Source: Brachybacterium fresconis (lineage in GTDB: Bacteria; Actinomycetota; Actinomycetes; Actinomycetales; Dermabacteraceae). Taken from it: DNA of 64,000 nucleotides. The stretch is taken from contig NZ_JAGIOC010000001.1 of NCBI RefSeq assembly GCF_017876515.1, forward strand, positions 4,340,001 to 4,404,000. Reading direction: 5' to 3'. Below the pieces are notes generated by a model. It was not told the origin of the DNA. It did no database searches and worked only from the letters and a program-made list of their open reading frames with translations. Below are positions 19,695 through 29,209 of the stretch, in pieces (position 1 is the stretch's first letter; the number at the start of each line of letters is the position of its first letter). The position numbers and the translations under genes were made by a program.

Positions 19695-20384
19695 TCACGG
19701 CCGGGTGCCGGAGACCGCCACGGAGGCGCCGACGCCGATGATCGCCAGTCCGCCCGCTCGTCCGATGGCCGCCATCCGCCGCGGTGAGGAGCCGAGCCAG
19801 GTCCGGGCCTTCCCGGCCGCCAGCGCCCATGTCGTGTCGGTCATCAGCCCGATGAGGATGGGGACGATCCCCAGCAGCAGGATCTGCCGGGTTGCGCCGC
19901 CGGCTGCGGGATCGACGAACTGAGGGACCAGCGCCGTGAAGAGGATCAGGGCCTTCGGATTGGTGGCGCCGACGATCACGCCGGTGCGGGCCGCCGCCCA
20001 CGGGGTCTCGGTCGTCCGCGTCGTGGAGCCGTCGGCCTCGCCCGCTCCGTCGCCCTGCGTCGCCGGGACGGGACGAGCGCTGCGGAAGGTCCTGACGCCC
20101 AGCCACAGCAGATAGAGGATCCCGGCCCACTTGATGACCTGGAACAGCAGCTCGGAGCGCTCGAGCAGCGGGCCCAGACCGAGGGCGACGGCGAGTCCGA
20201 CGAGGTAGCAGCCGATCGCGTTGCCGATCACGCTCGCCAGGGCCGCCGGACGTCCTCGACTGAGCGCTCGGCCCACCACGAACATCACGCTGGGGCCGGG
20301 GACCGCGATCAGCAGCACGCAGGCCAGGGCGAGCGCTCCGGCGTGGGACAGGGTGATCACCGTCAGGAGTGTAGTGGTGGGCAT
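19695..20384 (-). CDS. LysE family amino-acid exporter
   Basis: A 229-residue membrane protein of the LysE/RhtB family with about six hydrophobic segments. The signature LIAVPGPSVMFVVGRALSRGRPAAL (family GPxxxxVxxxxxxxGxxxG) is near residue 30, followed by KWAGILYLLWLGVRTFRS and TNPKALILFTALVPQFV. A Gly/Thr-rich cytoplasmic loop separates the halves. No clear ribosome site at the ATG at 20384, so an internal start is possible. Confidence 0.87.
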   Translation of the reverse strand: MPTTTLLTVITLSHAGALALACVLLIAVPGPSVMFVVGRALSRGRPAALASVIGNAIGCYLVGLAVALGLGPLLERSELLFQVIKWAGILYLLWLGVRTFRSARPVPATQGDGAGEADGSTTRTTETPWAAARTGVIVGATNPKALILFTALVPQFVDPAAGGATRQILLLGIVPILIGLMTDTTWALAAGKARTWLGSSPRRMAAIGRAGGLAIIGVGASVAVSGTRP

Positions 20385-20451
20385 CCCGGTGCAGGCATCG
20401 CGGCTGACGCACCGTAATCTGGGCCCACGACCACGCAGGCGAGGAGGCGAC

Positions 20452-21150
20452 ATGATGCAGGTGGGGACGGGCAGTTCCGCTCTCGAGGCGGAGGTGGACG
20501 AGGTGCGGGCAGAGCTGGCCGAACTCGCGGACCCGAGGATCCTCGCGGTCAACGCCAAGCGCGGCGACGACCACGCCGTGAACCTGACCGCGCTCCGCGC
20601 GATCGCGAAGCGCCTGGGGAAGCGGCCCGATCTCGCCCGGGAGCTCTGGGCCACCGGTGCGAGCGCCGAGAAGCTGGTGGCGATCCTGGCCTCGAAGCCC
20701 GCGCAGCACGGGCCCGGCGAGCTCGACGCCATGCTGCGCGAAGCCGGTACCCCGAAGGTGCACGACTGGCTGGTGAGCAACCTCGTGATGAAGAGCCGCC
20801 ACCGTGAGCAGCTGCGTCTCGCCTGGCTCGCCGACGCCGATCCCGTCGTCGCGAGCGCCGGCTGGGCCCTGACCAGCGACCGGGTGGTCAAGAAGCCAGA
20901 GGGGATCGACCAGCCCGCTCTGCTGGACGTGATCGAGGCCGAGATGCCCGGCGCGCCCGAGCGCCTGCAGTGGGCGATGAACACCTGCCTGGCCCAGATC
21001 GGGATCACGAATCCCGCACTGCGGGAGCGGGCCCGGGGCATCGGCGAGCGGCTCGGGGTGCTCCGGGACTACCCGACGCCCCCGAACTGCACCTCACCGT
21101 TCGTGCCGACCTGGATCGACGAGATGGTGGCTCGCGCCGACGGGCGCTGA
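20452..21150 (+). CDS. DNA alkylation repair protein (AlkD-like)
   Basis: A 232-residue all-helical HEAT-like repeat protein. The helices LWATGASAEKLVAILAS, VHDWLVSNLVMKSRHREQLRLAWLADADPVVASAGWALTSDRVVK and the C-terminal CTSPFVPTWIDEMVA are like AlkD/DNA alkylation repair family proteins that excise alkylated bases. Start at ATG 20452, preceded by GAGGAGG. A frequent variant in actinobacteria; activity is not proven by sequence. Confidence 0.75.
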   Translation: MMQVGTGSSALEAEVDEVRAELAELADPRILAVNAKRGDDHAVNLTALRAIAKRLGKRPDLARELWATGASAEKLVAILASKPAQHGPGELDAMLREAGTPKVHDWLVSNLVMKSRHREQLRLAWLADADPVVASAGWALTSDRVVKKPEGIDQPALLDVIEAEMPGAPERLQWAMNTCLAQIGITNPALRERARGIGERLGVLRDYPTPPNCTSPFVPTWIDEMVARADGR

Positions 21151-21164
21151 GCTGCGCGGTCCCC

Positions 21165-22151
21165 TCAGCGGGGAGAGGCGACCTCGACGATCAGCGCCGT
21201 GTGATCGCTGCCGTCGACGGTCTCGTACTGGGGCGCGCCGCCGAGCACGCCGGCGCCGACCAGGGCGTGATCGATGCGGGCGAAGGGCGGGATCCACGTG
21301 CCCGTCGGCCAGGTGGGATGCCACTGCGGGCCGCCGGTGCCCGCGCTCGGGCGGGCGAGATCGTCCAGCGCGCTGTCCGCGGTGAGCTCACGCATCGTGT
21401 GATGCTGCGCGATCGCGTTGAAATCCCCGACCAGCAGCAGGTTCTCCTCGTGGAACGGCTCGGCGAGACGGTCGATGGCGGCGGCGTCCTCGGTCCAGGC
21501 GTCGGCACCCATCTGCGGGGGCGCGGAGTGGATCACCCCGATGTGCCACAGCTCGCCGTCGATCGTGGTGGTCGCGATCAGATTCTCGAAACGGGTGCTC
21601 TCGGCCCGGGCGGCGAGCTCGACCGGGGTGCGGGACAGGACCATCGAGCCGCTCGCGGAGGTCTCGCTCGTCCCCACCTGGTGCGGGAACTCCTCGAGCA
21701 GACCGGCGGCCGTGAGCTCCTGCTCGAAGCTCGGGGTGTACTCCTGGAAGGCGAGCGCATCCACGTCGGGGGTGATGAGCTGCGCGATCTCCTCGACGTC
21801 GGCCCGGCCGTACTGGAGGTTCAAGGAGAGCACCGTGAGGGTGCTGTCGACGGCGACGGGTGTGTCCGACACCGCCGTGCGGGGGAGCAGCGGCCAAGCG
21901 AAGAGAGCTGTCGAGGCGACCAGGAGGGCGGCCCCGAGCAGACGCCACCGGGCGCGCAGCACCAGGATCAGCCCGAGGCAGGAGATCAGGACGGGGATCC
22001 ACAGCAGCGGGATGACGGAGGCCGCGGCGATGACGACGGGGTGCCAGGTGTGCAGCGAGGTGAACACTCGCAGGATCAGCAGTGCCGATGCCGCGAGCGT
22101 CCCCGGCACCAGCAGGCCCCACCCCAGGACCGATACCCCCGTACGGATCAT
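21165..22151 (-). CDS. Membrane-anchored endonuclease/exonuclease/phosphatase family protein
   Basis: A 328-residue protein. Three N-terminal membrane segments (about residues 1-95) precede an EEP domain with the metal and catalytic motifs VLSLNLQYG, ALAFQEYT, LVGDFNAI, ARIDHALV and GSDHTALIVEV. The catalytic domain would face outside. Possible roles are phosphodiester or phospholipid hydrolysis. Convergent with the AlkD-like gene (14 bp gap). Confidence 0.88.
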   Translation of the reverse strand: MIRTGVSVLGWGLLVPGTLAASALLILRVFTSLHTWHPVVIAAASVIPLLWIPVLISCLGLILVLRARWRLLGAALLVASTALFAWPLLPRTAVSDTPVAVDSTLTVLSLNLQYGRADVEEIAQLITPDVDALAFQEYTPSFEQELTAAGLLEEFPHQVGTSETSASGSMVLSRTPVELAARAESTRFENLIATTTIDGELWHIGVIHSAPPQMGADAWTEDAAAIDRLAEPFHEENLLLVGDFNAIAQHHTMRELTADSALDDLARPSAGTGGPQWHPTWPTGTWIPPFARIDHALVGAGVLGGAPQYETVDGSDHTALIVEVASPR

Positions 22152-22161
22152 GCGGGGGAGT

Positions 22162-22563
22162 CTACGGGGCTGGTGAATCGCGGGGACGGCTGACGAACGA
22201 GGCCGGGTCCACCGGGCGCTTCGCCCGCGGCAGACGCTCGACGACGAGCAGGTAGGACTCGGTGACGAGCTCCCGGATCATCTCCTCGTCCAGGTCCCCG
22301 CCCGGCTCGAGCGTGATCCAGTGCCGCTTGTTCATGTGATAGCCCGGAGTGATGTCCGGGTGCGCCTGTCGCAGCGCCTCGGAGTCACGCGGATCCGCCT
22401 TGAGAACCACGATCGGTCTCCCGCGGACTTCGGTGAGCAGGAGGAACATCCTGCCCACGACCTTGAACACCCCGTACTCCGGGCCGAAGGGATGGGTCAT
22501 CTCCGCTGCCGGGAGCTCCTCGGCGCGGATGCCGGCCGTCTCCTGCAGGGTCTCGCCGTCCAT
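22162..22563 (-). CDS. MmcQ/YjbR family DNA-binding-like protein
   Basis: A 133-residue protein with the family pattern TxPFGPEYGVFKVVGRMFLLL, PIVVLKADP and ITPGYHMNKRHWITLEPGGDLDEEMIRELVTESYLLVVERLP. This double-winged fold is widespread but of unknown function. It precedes the EEP gene on the same strand by only 10 bp, so the two may be co-transcribed. Confidence 0.87.
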   Translation of the reverse strand: MDGETLQETAGIRAEELPAAEMTHPFGPEYGVFKVVGRMFLLLTEVRGRPIVVLKADPRDSEALRQAHPDITPGYHMNKRHWITLEPGGDLDEEMIRELVTESYLLVVERLPRAKRPVDPASFVSRPRDSPAP

Positions 22564-22629
22564 GTCGTCCTCTCGGGGTATCGGCCGCGGATGTTCTGGG
22601 GTCCTCGTGTCCCTGTGCGCGCGGCGGGT

Positions 22630-23334
22630 TCACGGCGGGGACGATGCGCCGCGCCCGTCGGAGGTCGTCGCTGCGCCCGTCGAGAGCACGGCGTCGGCCG
22701 CAGCGTACAGCGACTCGGACTCGACCTGGACGAGCGAGTCCTCGGCAGGCAGAGCCCGCTCCAGCGCGAGGCCGTTCAGCACGGTGCCCAGGAAGCGCGC
22801 GCGGCGCGGAATGTCCTGCTCGGGCACGGAGACCTCCTCGGCCAGCACCCGCAGCCACCCCTCCATCCGCCGCTGCCCGTCCCGCTGCGTCGCGAGATAG
22901 GCCTCGCGGACGGGCTCTGTGTGCTCTGCCGCGATGAAGGAGCCGGTCATCTGAAGGATCGACTCGCGTGCCCGAGGTCCTGTGCCTCCCATGTCCAGCA
23001 CCTCCCGCAGGCTGCGGACCAGCCGGTCCCGCGCGGGGACCGTGGTGTCGCTGATGCTGCTCTCGGGCATCACCCAGTCGAAGATCCGGCGCATCACCTC
23101 GTCCCGCAGGCCCTGCTGGGTGGGGAAGTGGTGTCGCAGGGAGCCCGAGCTCACCTCGGCCCGGGCGGCGACCGCGCGCACGCTCAGCCGTGCGGCGACC
23201 CCGTCCTCGCCGATGATCGCGGCGGCCGCCGCGAGGATCCGCTCGCGGGTGGGCATCTCCTGCTGGTGGTTCTCCTGCTGGTCGACGAGTCGCTTGTCGC
23301 CTGTCCGTGGCTCGTTCATCCGCTCCTCGTTCAT
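22630..23334 (-). CDS. TetR/AcrR family regulator
   Basis: A 234-residue regulator with the helix-turn-helix LSVRAVAARAEVSSGSLRHHFPTQQGLRDEVM at about residues 50-80. It has a Glu/Gln-rich N-terminal tail and a TetR_C-like helical ligand domain. Divergent from the membrane protein at 23445, with an imperfect palindrome in the gap that fits a self-operator. The start could also be the second Met (MNEPRTG). Confidence 0.85.
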   Translation of the reverse strand: MNEERMNEPRTGDKRLVDQQENHQQEMPTRERILAAAAAIIGEDGVAARLSVRAVAARAEVSSGSLRHHFPTQQGLRDEVMRRIFDWVMPESSISDTTVPARDRLVRSLREVLDMGGTGPRARESILQMTGSFIAAEHTEPVREAYLATQRDGQRRMEGWLRVLAEEVSVPEQDIPRRARFLGTVLNGLALERALPAEDSLVQVESESLYAAADAVLSTGAATTSDGRGASSPP

Positions 23335-23365
23335 CCATACCCCGACTTTCCTCCGATACAGCGTA

Positions 23366-23382
23366 CTAGAACGGCGTGCTAG
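23366..23382. promoter_or_regulatory. Imperfect palindrome, candidate TetR operator
   Basis: CTAGAACGGCGTGCTAG: 7-bp arms with one mismatch around a 3-base centre, between the divergent TetR gene and the membrane-protein gene. Position and symmetry suit an autoregulatory site. Confidence 0.45.
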
Positions 23383-23444
23383 CGTGCAGACTGCTCGACC
23401 AGCACAGTGTGTTGGTTCGACGTCCGAGTGCCGAGGAGGCCCCG

Positions 23445-24098
23445 ATGTTCCAGCAGTGGCGTCGCCGTCGTGCGGTGAAGCGCATCGAGCCCGGTGATGG
23501 CAGTTCCCTACGGCGGTTCCGCTGGTGGCAGCTGCTCGGCCGGTCCATGTTCCATCGTGATCTTCCCGTTCCCGTCGAGGGTCCTGTGCGGTACACCGTG
23601 GATGTACGGCAGTGGAAGACCGACGAGAACGGGTACGTGAAGGTGCATCTCTATCGCGACGGGCTCCAGCACGCCGTCGCGCGGGCTCCGGCGCTGTTCC
23701 CCGTCGAACGCGGCACGATCGAGGTGGCCGCCAGCAGCTTCGGGCTGAAGCGCTGCCACTACGTCGCCGACGACGGCACGGAGCACCAGCTCACCCCTGA
23801 TCCTTGGTCCGCGGAAGGCCGCCGAGCCCGCTTCGAGGAGCGCCGGCCCGTGCTGAGCCGCGTGGTGGGCGCCGTCTCGATCGTGGCCCTGCTGGTGGGC
23901 GTGGTGCTTCTGCTCCAGGAGATCGCCGTGCCGATCCTGCAGATTCCGCCGATCGCGGAGCGGATCGGGACCGTCGAGCCTCTGATCCGCCTGCCGCTGT
24001 GGCTGACCATCACCCTCGCCCTCGCGGCCGCGCTCGCCAGCACGGAGCGGGCTCTGCGTCTGCGCTACCACTGGCTGCTCGATGCGGCCGGGAACTGA
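23445..24098 (+). CDS. Hypothetical membrane protein, 217 aa
   Basis: Start ATG 23445 with GAGGAGG eight bases before it. The N-terminal 130 residues are soluble, with a beta-rich part (VRYTVDVRQWKTDENGYVKVHLYRDG) and the pattern FPVERGTIEVAASSFGLKRCHYV. Two hydrophobic helices follow (about residues 140-160 and 180-200), with a short basic C-terminus. No named family recognised. Controlled possibly by the divergent TetR protein. Confidence 0.75.
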   Translation: MFQQWRRRRAVKRIEPGDGSSLRRFRWWQLLGRSMFHRDLPVPVEGPVRYTVDVRQWKTDENGYVKVHLYRDGLQHAVARAPALFPVERGTIEVAASSFGLKRCHYVADDGTEHQLTPDPWSAEGRRARFEERRPVLSRVVGAVSIVALLVGVVLLLQEIAVPILQIPPIAERIGTVEPLIRLPLWLTITLALAAALASTERALRLRYHWLLDAAGN

Positions 24099-24165
24099 CC
24101 GGGCTCCCACTCCTCGCCGCTCAGCGACCTCTGTGTCCGGTCACGTCGAGAAGGGCTGTGGCCGC

Positions 24166-24699
24166 TCACGCGGGATCTGCACATCGACCGGAGGCGAGCT
24201 CCCGGGCGACTGCTCTGACGCATTCCGGATCATCCGTGCTTCTCGCATCGACGACGATCGCGTCCTCGCCGGTGGGAGGCTCGAAGCTCGCGGCATGCTC
24301 GTGAAGCACGGCGTCGGTGACGTCGGCGCGCCCCTGCGATTCTCTGTTCGCACGGACACGTCCGCGCTGCAGGTCGAGGGTGATCTGCACCCAGATGAGC
24401 GCGAAGGGCGCGCCCGCGGCCTGCGCCGTGGTGCGCCAGGCGTCCCGAACGAAGCGGGGCGAGCCGGTGTCATCGATGACGACATGATGACCGGCCTCGA
24501 GGAATGCGCGTGCCCGCTCATGAGCTATCCGATTCGTCCTCGCCCATTCCTCCGACGGGATGCCCTGTCCGCCATCCAGGCCACGCTCCGCATTGATGAG
24601 ATCGAGGCTCATCAGGTGCGCCGGCAGCTCCCGGGCAAGGCGCGCTGCCAGCGTGCTCTTGCCGGAGAAGGACAGACCGCACATCAGCGTCAGTGCCAT
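24166..24699 (-). CDS. P-loop AAA family ATP-binding kinase-like protein
   Basis: A 177-residue P-loop protein starting at ATG 24699, with Walker A CGLSFSGKST at about residues 7-16 and a DTGSPRFVRDAWR lid-like region. DLINAERGLDGGQGI follows the P-loop as in adenylylsulfate/zeta-type small kinases. The upstream in-frame extension overlaps the next feature and lacks similarity. Its position next to a methyltransferase relic echoes the pair at 4414-5749. Confidence 0.78.
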   Translation of the reverse strand: MALTLMCGLSFSGKSTLAARLARELPAHLMSLDLINAERGLDGGQGIPSEEWARTNRIAHERARAFLEAGHHVVIDDTGSPRFVRDAWRTTAQAAGAPFALIWVQITLDLQRGRVRANRESQGRADVTDAVLHEHAASFEPPTGEDAIVVDARSTDDPECVRAVARELASGRCADPA

Positions 24700-24779
24700 G
24701 TCCTGACAGTACTGCCCGTGAGTCCCGGATACGGTGACGTCCCGGCGATTCCACACCCCAGGTCGGAGAGTGACGAGCA

Positions 24780-25307
24780 TGTCCGACGACGACGCTCTTG
24801 CGCGGGCCTGCTAGGCGGCGGACGAGACGAACTTCCTCAACGCCTGGTGCGAGCGACCGGCGATGGTCGACCTCGCCGGGGACGTCGAGGGCGACGCGTC
24901 CTGGACGCCCGGTGCGGAGCGGGGCCCCTGACCGCCGCTCTGCGCGAGAAGGGCGCGATCGTGAGCGGCTTCGACCTCAGTCCCAGCATGATCGACCTGG
25001 CGCGTGAGCGTCTGGGCGTAGACGCGGATCTGCCGGTGGCTGCTTGGTCACCTACCCGGGGCACGATTACTTCGCCGTCACCCGGTATTCCGAAGAGTCC
25101 GAGTTCGACGGGCAGAGCGCGGTCCTGACCTCCTGGCATCGTCCGCTGCATGCCGTGATTGATGCGTTCCTCGGGGCCGGTCTTCGGATCGCGGTCGTGA
25201 GCGAGCCACCGTGGTCGCCCGACACTCCTGCCGAGCTGCTCCCGACCGACATGGGCGCGTGCACCGCGTTCGTGTGCTTCCTCTTCGTCGCCCTCGACGC
25301 TCCCTGA
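24780..25307 (+). pseudogene. Broken SAM-dependent methyltransferase
   Basis: The pieces of one methyltransferase lie in different frames. MSDDDALARAC at 24780 ends in a TAG. NFLNAWCERPAMVDLAGDVEG follows in frame after that stop. The motif I core (LDARCGAGPLTAALREKGA) and GFDLSPSMIDLARERLG follow in another frame. The C-terminal part (TYPGHDYFAVTRYSEESEF, then AGLRIAVVSEPPWSPDTPAEL) is in a third frame from about 25044 to 25307. The stretch between motif II and the C-terminal part is too short, so an internal deletion is also likely. It is not translatable as one protein. Confidence 0.75.
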
Positions 25308-25387
25308 TCCGCATCCTCATCCCACCCGGCTCCCGAGCGCCTCGACGCCCACAAAATGCATTGCCAGAGCCTGGTGGCCGGAACAGC

Positions 25388-26200
25388 ATGGTGCCGATGA
25401 CGAAACCCGCGCAGTACCTCACCGCCTACGACGAACAGCTGCGCACGGACGCGGAGGCCCCGAGCGCGACCGGCGTGAGGCGGCTCGGCCCGCTGCATCT
25501 GGTGACGTTCGCGGGCGGCCGGGGCTTCATCACCTACCGCGACCTCGCTGAACTGGACGCGCAGGCGATCCGCGATCTCGTCGCCAGTGCGCTGGAGCAC
25601 TATCAGGCGGATCCGAGCATCACGCGCGTGGAATGGAAGACCCGAGGCCACGACCTCGCCCCCGGTCTGCACGAGGCACTGATCGCTCACGGTTTCGAGC
25701 GCGGTGAGACCGAATCGATCATGATCGGCCCGCTCGAAGCACTCTGCCAGGACGTCGACGGGCCCGAGGGGGTCACGATACGACGCGTGACCTCCGAGGC
25801 CGAGGTCCGCGCCATGAGCGCGATGGTCGACGAAGCATTCGGCGTCGACCCGGACCCGAGCAGCGGCGATGCGCTCCTGGCGCGACCGGCGCTGGGCGAC
25901 GGCATGGAGCTCTGGGTCGCGGAGACCGAGGGCCGCATGGTCTGCGGCGGCCGACTGGAGCCGGTCACCGGGACGGACTTCGTCGGCATCTGGGGTGGAG
26001 CCACGCTGAAGGCGTACCGGGGCCGGGGCATCTATCGAGCGCTCACGGCCGCGAGGGCTCGCTCCGCTCTGCGCCAGGGCAAGTCGCTCGTCCACAGCGA
26101 CTCGACCGAGTTCTCCCGACCGATCCTCGAGCGCGCCGGAATGATCAAGGTATCGACCACCACGCCGTACACCTGCCGCCCCGTGCGTGAATCGGCATGA
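25388..26200 (+). CDS. GNAT family N-acetyltransferase, 270 aa
   Basis: The C-terminal half carries a GNAT fold with FVGIWGGATLKAYRGRGIYRALTAARARSALRQG as the acetyl-CoA loop (YRGRGIYRAL) and EFSRPILERAGMIKVSTTTPY at the end. The N-terminal half (about residues 1-120) is a second, degenerate GNAT-like domain, as in two-domain members. Two possible starts, ATG 25388 and ATG 25397. Last clearly chromosomal gene before the mobile region. Confidence 0.82.
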   Translation: MVPMTKPAQYLTAYDEQLRTDAEAPSATGVRRLGPLHLVTFAGGRGFITYRDLAELDAQAIRDLVASALEHYQADPSITRVEWKTRGHDLAPGLHEALIAHGFERGETESIMIGPLEALCQDVDGPEGVTIRRVTSEAEVRAMSAMVDEAFGVDPDPSSGDALLARPALGDGMELWVAETEGRMVCGGRLEPVTGTDFVGIWGGATLKAYRGRGIYRALTAARARSALRQGKSLVHSDSTEFSRPILERAGMIKVSTTTPYTCRPVRESA

Positions 26201-26656
26201 GCCGGCCTCGGCGCGTTAGCACCCGCTCAGCGCCGCTCATCGACGAGCCGACTGCTGATCCGGCGCTGCTGAGGACACGTGCCGCCGCCGGCCTGCCGGA
26301 GACCGGGCGCTTTCGTCCGAAGGCCGGCTGGGTCAGCCGCGCGTGGGTCGGCGACGATTCCACGAAGCCGCGGTCGCCGAGTTGCTCGCCGGAAGCGAGG
26401 TCCCGCACGCCCGGTGCATCGCCCACGTCCCCCATCGTTGCCAACTGACTGATCGATGAGACTGCTGCCAACTTGCCGAGAACATCCAACAACGTTGTAG
26501 GTTCTCGCGCGATCTGTCAGAAGTGCGGTGCTGTGACCTGCGGTGTGACGAGACCGGTACGCGGCTGGATTCTCACGAAGTGTCGGATTCCTCAGAATTT
26601 CGTCGAGGCAATCGTGGCAGCCAGAAGCGACGGGCAAGGACACCGGGACCTCTATT
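26201..26656. other. Gene-poor junction between chromosome and accessory region
   Basis: No convincing gene in 456 bp. The first 290 bp is GC-rich and may hold a decayed coding remnant, but no family could be recognised on either strand. GC content falls sharply from about 26450 onward. The right part holds a transposon-end-like repeat (26494-26594). Confidence 0.5.
26494..26594 (+). repeat. Transposon-end repeat, copy A (same orientation as 34345-34445)
   Basis: The first 26 bp (26494-26519) are identical to 34345-34370. The following 75 bp align with small differences and one 3-bp length change, ending in the common TCNGATTCCTC word. The second copy lies directly upstream of tnsA, so both are read as TnsB-binding right ends of Tn7-like elements. 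Inside each copy, two related half-sites about 60-70 bp apart share a GCGAGAA-type core on the minus strand. Copy A has no transposase beside it and is a relic. Confidence 0.65.
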
Positions 26657-27455
26657 TCACGGGCGAGTAATGGTTCGCTGAACCAGCTCGAGCGCGTCTA
26701 TGGCGTCCGCAGTCGTGACGAAAATTTTGCCTTCGGTGACATCGTCGGAGCCCTCTTCCGTCAGTGACCAAGTCACCTGCACCCCCTGGGCTCGCGGGTC
26801 CCGCGCAACAACGACGAGCTCGTCATGGTCGATCGACCATGCCTTCTGCGGTCGGAAAGAGTCGGGGGATAGCTCAATCTCGACGTCTTCCCCGACATTG
26901 CGCCAATGGACCTCGCGCTCGCGGCTGATCAGAGGGAGCTCTTCGAACTCATCCGTCAGGGCGGTCGCGAACCCTTGAGTAGGGACGATGCTCTTAACCA
27001 CCATTCCAAACGTCAAGCCATCCACCTCGCGCCAGTCTGCTGCCTCGCAACCTTGGAAGACCATTGTGAGCCGGGGCTGGGACACGTACCTGTCGCAGAC
27101 TACGGAGAGCAACGTCGCGGGTAGAGCTGCACCGAGCAGGCGTGTCTTGCCGGTCGCCACTCTGTCGGACCTTCCGCTCCGCCAGAGGTCGAGGCGGGCC
27201 TCTTGCTGTTCTGTGGAGAGCGACTCGGGTCCTGCGTGGAACTGCAAGGATGCGGGAAGCCGCGGCGCTGCCGAATCCTTTGTTGGAGAATCCAGAAACG
27301 TCTGCTCCTCGTGGTCGTAAAGCATCTCCATGAGCTCGTCCATCCGCTCGACGCGAGAGACGGGGCCCGGAGCCCCGAGCTCGACATTCACCGGCGACCG
27401 CCCCGACCCCCGTGCGATGAGCGCCATGAGCTCGGCGGCCTTCGCCGGGCGTGTG

Positions 27456-28469
27456 CTAGATGTAGTTGGTCATGACGTTGTCGACGCCCGTGTGGAGGCG
27501 TGAGGCCGGGGGCTGGTCGCCGCAGGCGGTGTGGGGCCGATGGTAGTTGTAGTGATGGACCCAGACCGCGATCGCTTCGCGCCGCTCGGCCTCGGAGGCG
27601 TAGGGACGGGCGTAGAGGCACTCGTCGGCGAGGATCCTCTGGTAGCGCTCGATCTTGCCGTTGTGCCGGGGTGTGTAGACCCTGGTCCGCTGGTGCCTGC
27701 TGATGAACGCGCAGGTCGAGCGGCTAAACGCCGAGGCGGTGTAGTTCGGGCCGTTGTCGGTGACCAGGCGCGTGATCCGCGTGATGCCGTGCTCGGCGAA
27801 GAACACCCTCGCGCGGTGGAAGAACCCGATCGTCGTGGTGGCCTTCTCGTCCTCGAGCGGTTCGGTGTAGGACAGGCGGGAGAAGCCGTCTTCGATGGAG
27901 TGGAGGTAGGTGTAGCCGACCTTCTCCTGCTTGCGTGCACGCTTGCCGGCGAGGACCTGCTCGCTGCCGCGCCCGTGGACCCGCCAACCCCCGCCGTCGG
28001 GGATCTGTCCGACCTTCTTGACGTCCATGTGGACCATGTGTCCTGGGTAGCGGGCAGTGATCTTTCCTGGTGAGCGCAGGTTCTCGCCGTCGGGGGTAAT
28101 GTCGCGCAGGCGGTTGAGCCCGAGGCGGTCCAGCCACCGGGTCACTGTGCGCACGGCGCAGGCGAACCCGTGCGCGTCGGCGAGCTCGCGGGCGATCCGG
28201 CGCGCGGACCACTTGTGCTTGCGTCGCCAGTGCTCGACCTTCTCCAGCACCCAGACCGGCAGCCGTGACGGGCGGTTCGCCGGCGCGCTGGAGTGGTCCT
28301 TGAGGCCGGCATCGCCGTGCTCGCGGTAGCGGGCGACCCATTTCGACAGGGTCGTCCGCGCAATGCGGAACTCGGAGGCGACATGGGCGATCGGGCGGCC
28401 GGAGTCGATGACCTGATCGACTGCTCGCTGTCTTCCGACCGGGGTCAGTGGCGCATTACGGTGGTGCAT
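27456..28469 (-). CDS. IS481-family transposase
   Basis: A 337-residue DDE transposase from ATG 28469. N-terminal HTH (ASEFRIARTTLSKWVARYREHG), then an rve-type integrase core: GHMVHMDVKKVGQI (first D), RLVTDNGPNYTASAF (second D), HNGKIERYQRILADE (E). The C-terminus is HHYNYHRPHTACGDQPPASRL. The stop codon lies in the target duplication, so the last base triplet is supplied by flanking DNA. Confidence 0.95.
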   Translation of the reverse strand: MHHRNAPLTPVGRQRAVDQVIDSGRPIAHVASEFRIARTTLSKWVARYREHGDAGLKDHSSAPANRPSRLPVWVLEKVEHWRRKHKWSARRIARELADAHGFACAVRTVTRWLDRLGLNRLRDITPDGENLRSPGKITARYPGHMVHMDVKKVGQIPDGGGWRVHGRGSEQVLAGKRARKQEKVGYTYLHSIEDGFSRLSYTEPLEDEKATTTIGFFHRARVFFAEHGITRITRLVTDNGPNYTASAFSRSTCAFISRHQRTRVYTPRHNGKIERYQRILADECLYARPYASEAERREAIAVWVHHYNYHRPHTACGDQPPASRLHTGVDNVMTNYI

Positions 28470-28580
28470 GGAACGGGTCTCCTCCTGCTCGACGTTTGGC
28501 TTCAGCACCACCCATCGTGCAGCCCAGGGGCCCGTTCCTTCATCCCCTACGCGGCGTCCACAACGTCATGACCCGCAACA
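27461..28580 (-). mobile_element. IS481-family insertion sequence, 1120 bp
   Basis: Terminal inverted repeats begin TGTAGTTGGTCATGACG (left) and TGTTGCGGGTCATGACG (right, read inward) and stay similar for about 28 bp. A 6-bp target duplication gctaga is present at 27455-27460 and 28581-28586. It carries one transposase gene and sits inside the Schlafen-like gene. Confidence 0.9.
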
Positions 28581-29209
28581 GCTAGAGCCATCGCGTATGT
28601 ACACCGCCCCGTCTCGAAGGTTGTTCTTCTCCTTGGTCCTGCGGTCTTTGGCCTCGCTCTGGTAGCTGGTCCAACACGGAAAGACTGGCTGCCCTGCCGT
28701 CGGCGGAGGTGCGAGGACGAAGAGTACCTCGCGGTCGTTCTGGTCGGCGGGGAGACGCTCAAACATGAACTGCGGGAAGCCCTGGCCCAGATATTTCTCG
28801 ATCCGATCACGAAGCTGATGGGGCTCTGTACCCGCGGGGACGCCTGGAACGGCATCCTTCTGCGCGCCAATCACCAGTACCGCATAGCCGCCGAAGTTGC
28901 GGGCAGCATCCTGCGGCTTTCGGTTTGAGACGCCGAGTAGGAACTTCGCAACTTTCGAGAAACCCTCGGGCTTCGTCAGATCCAGGGGCCCCTTGATCTC
29001 AAGAAAGTCCGTCTCCGCAGCGTCGCCGTTCTCGCAGATGCTAGTAAGAATCTGCCTCCGAGCGTCCTCGCCGAAAGGCGGAAGTTGGGTGTCCATGGGG
29101 CATGCTCCTGGATTCGTTGCGGGGATAATATGCCTGGACAGGGCAGGTCGGGCAGGACTGATGCACGTTCAGGTGAGTCGGGGTTAGGACGCCAGAGGGA
29201 CGTTCTGGG

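Larger units (their letters stand above)
26657..29096 (-). pseudogene. Schlafen/AlbA-like putative DNA-binding gene interrupted by IS481
   Basis: The 5' part (29096 to 28581) encodes an AlbA_2/Schlafen-type domain: TDFLEIKGPLDLTKPEGFSK, FGGYAVLVIGAQKD, and RDGAVYIRDGSS at the break. The 3' part (27454 to 26657) encodes the rest, of unknown fold. The IS (27461-28580) is flanked by a 6-bp duplication (gctaga). Removing the IS plus one duplication joins ...RDGSS to TRPAKAAELMALIARGSG in frame with no stop, giving a 437-residue protein. The gene is therefore inactivated by one recent insertion, not decayed. Such proteins are often found in defence or accessory islands; the activity is unknown. 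Confidence 0.8.
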
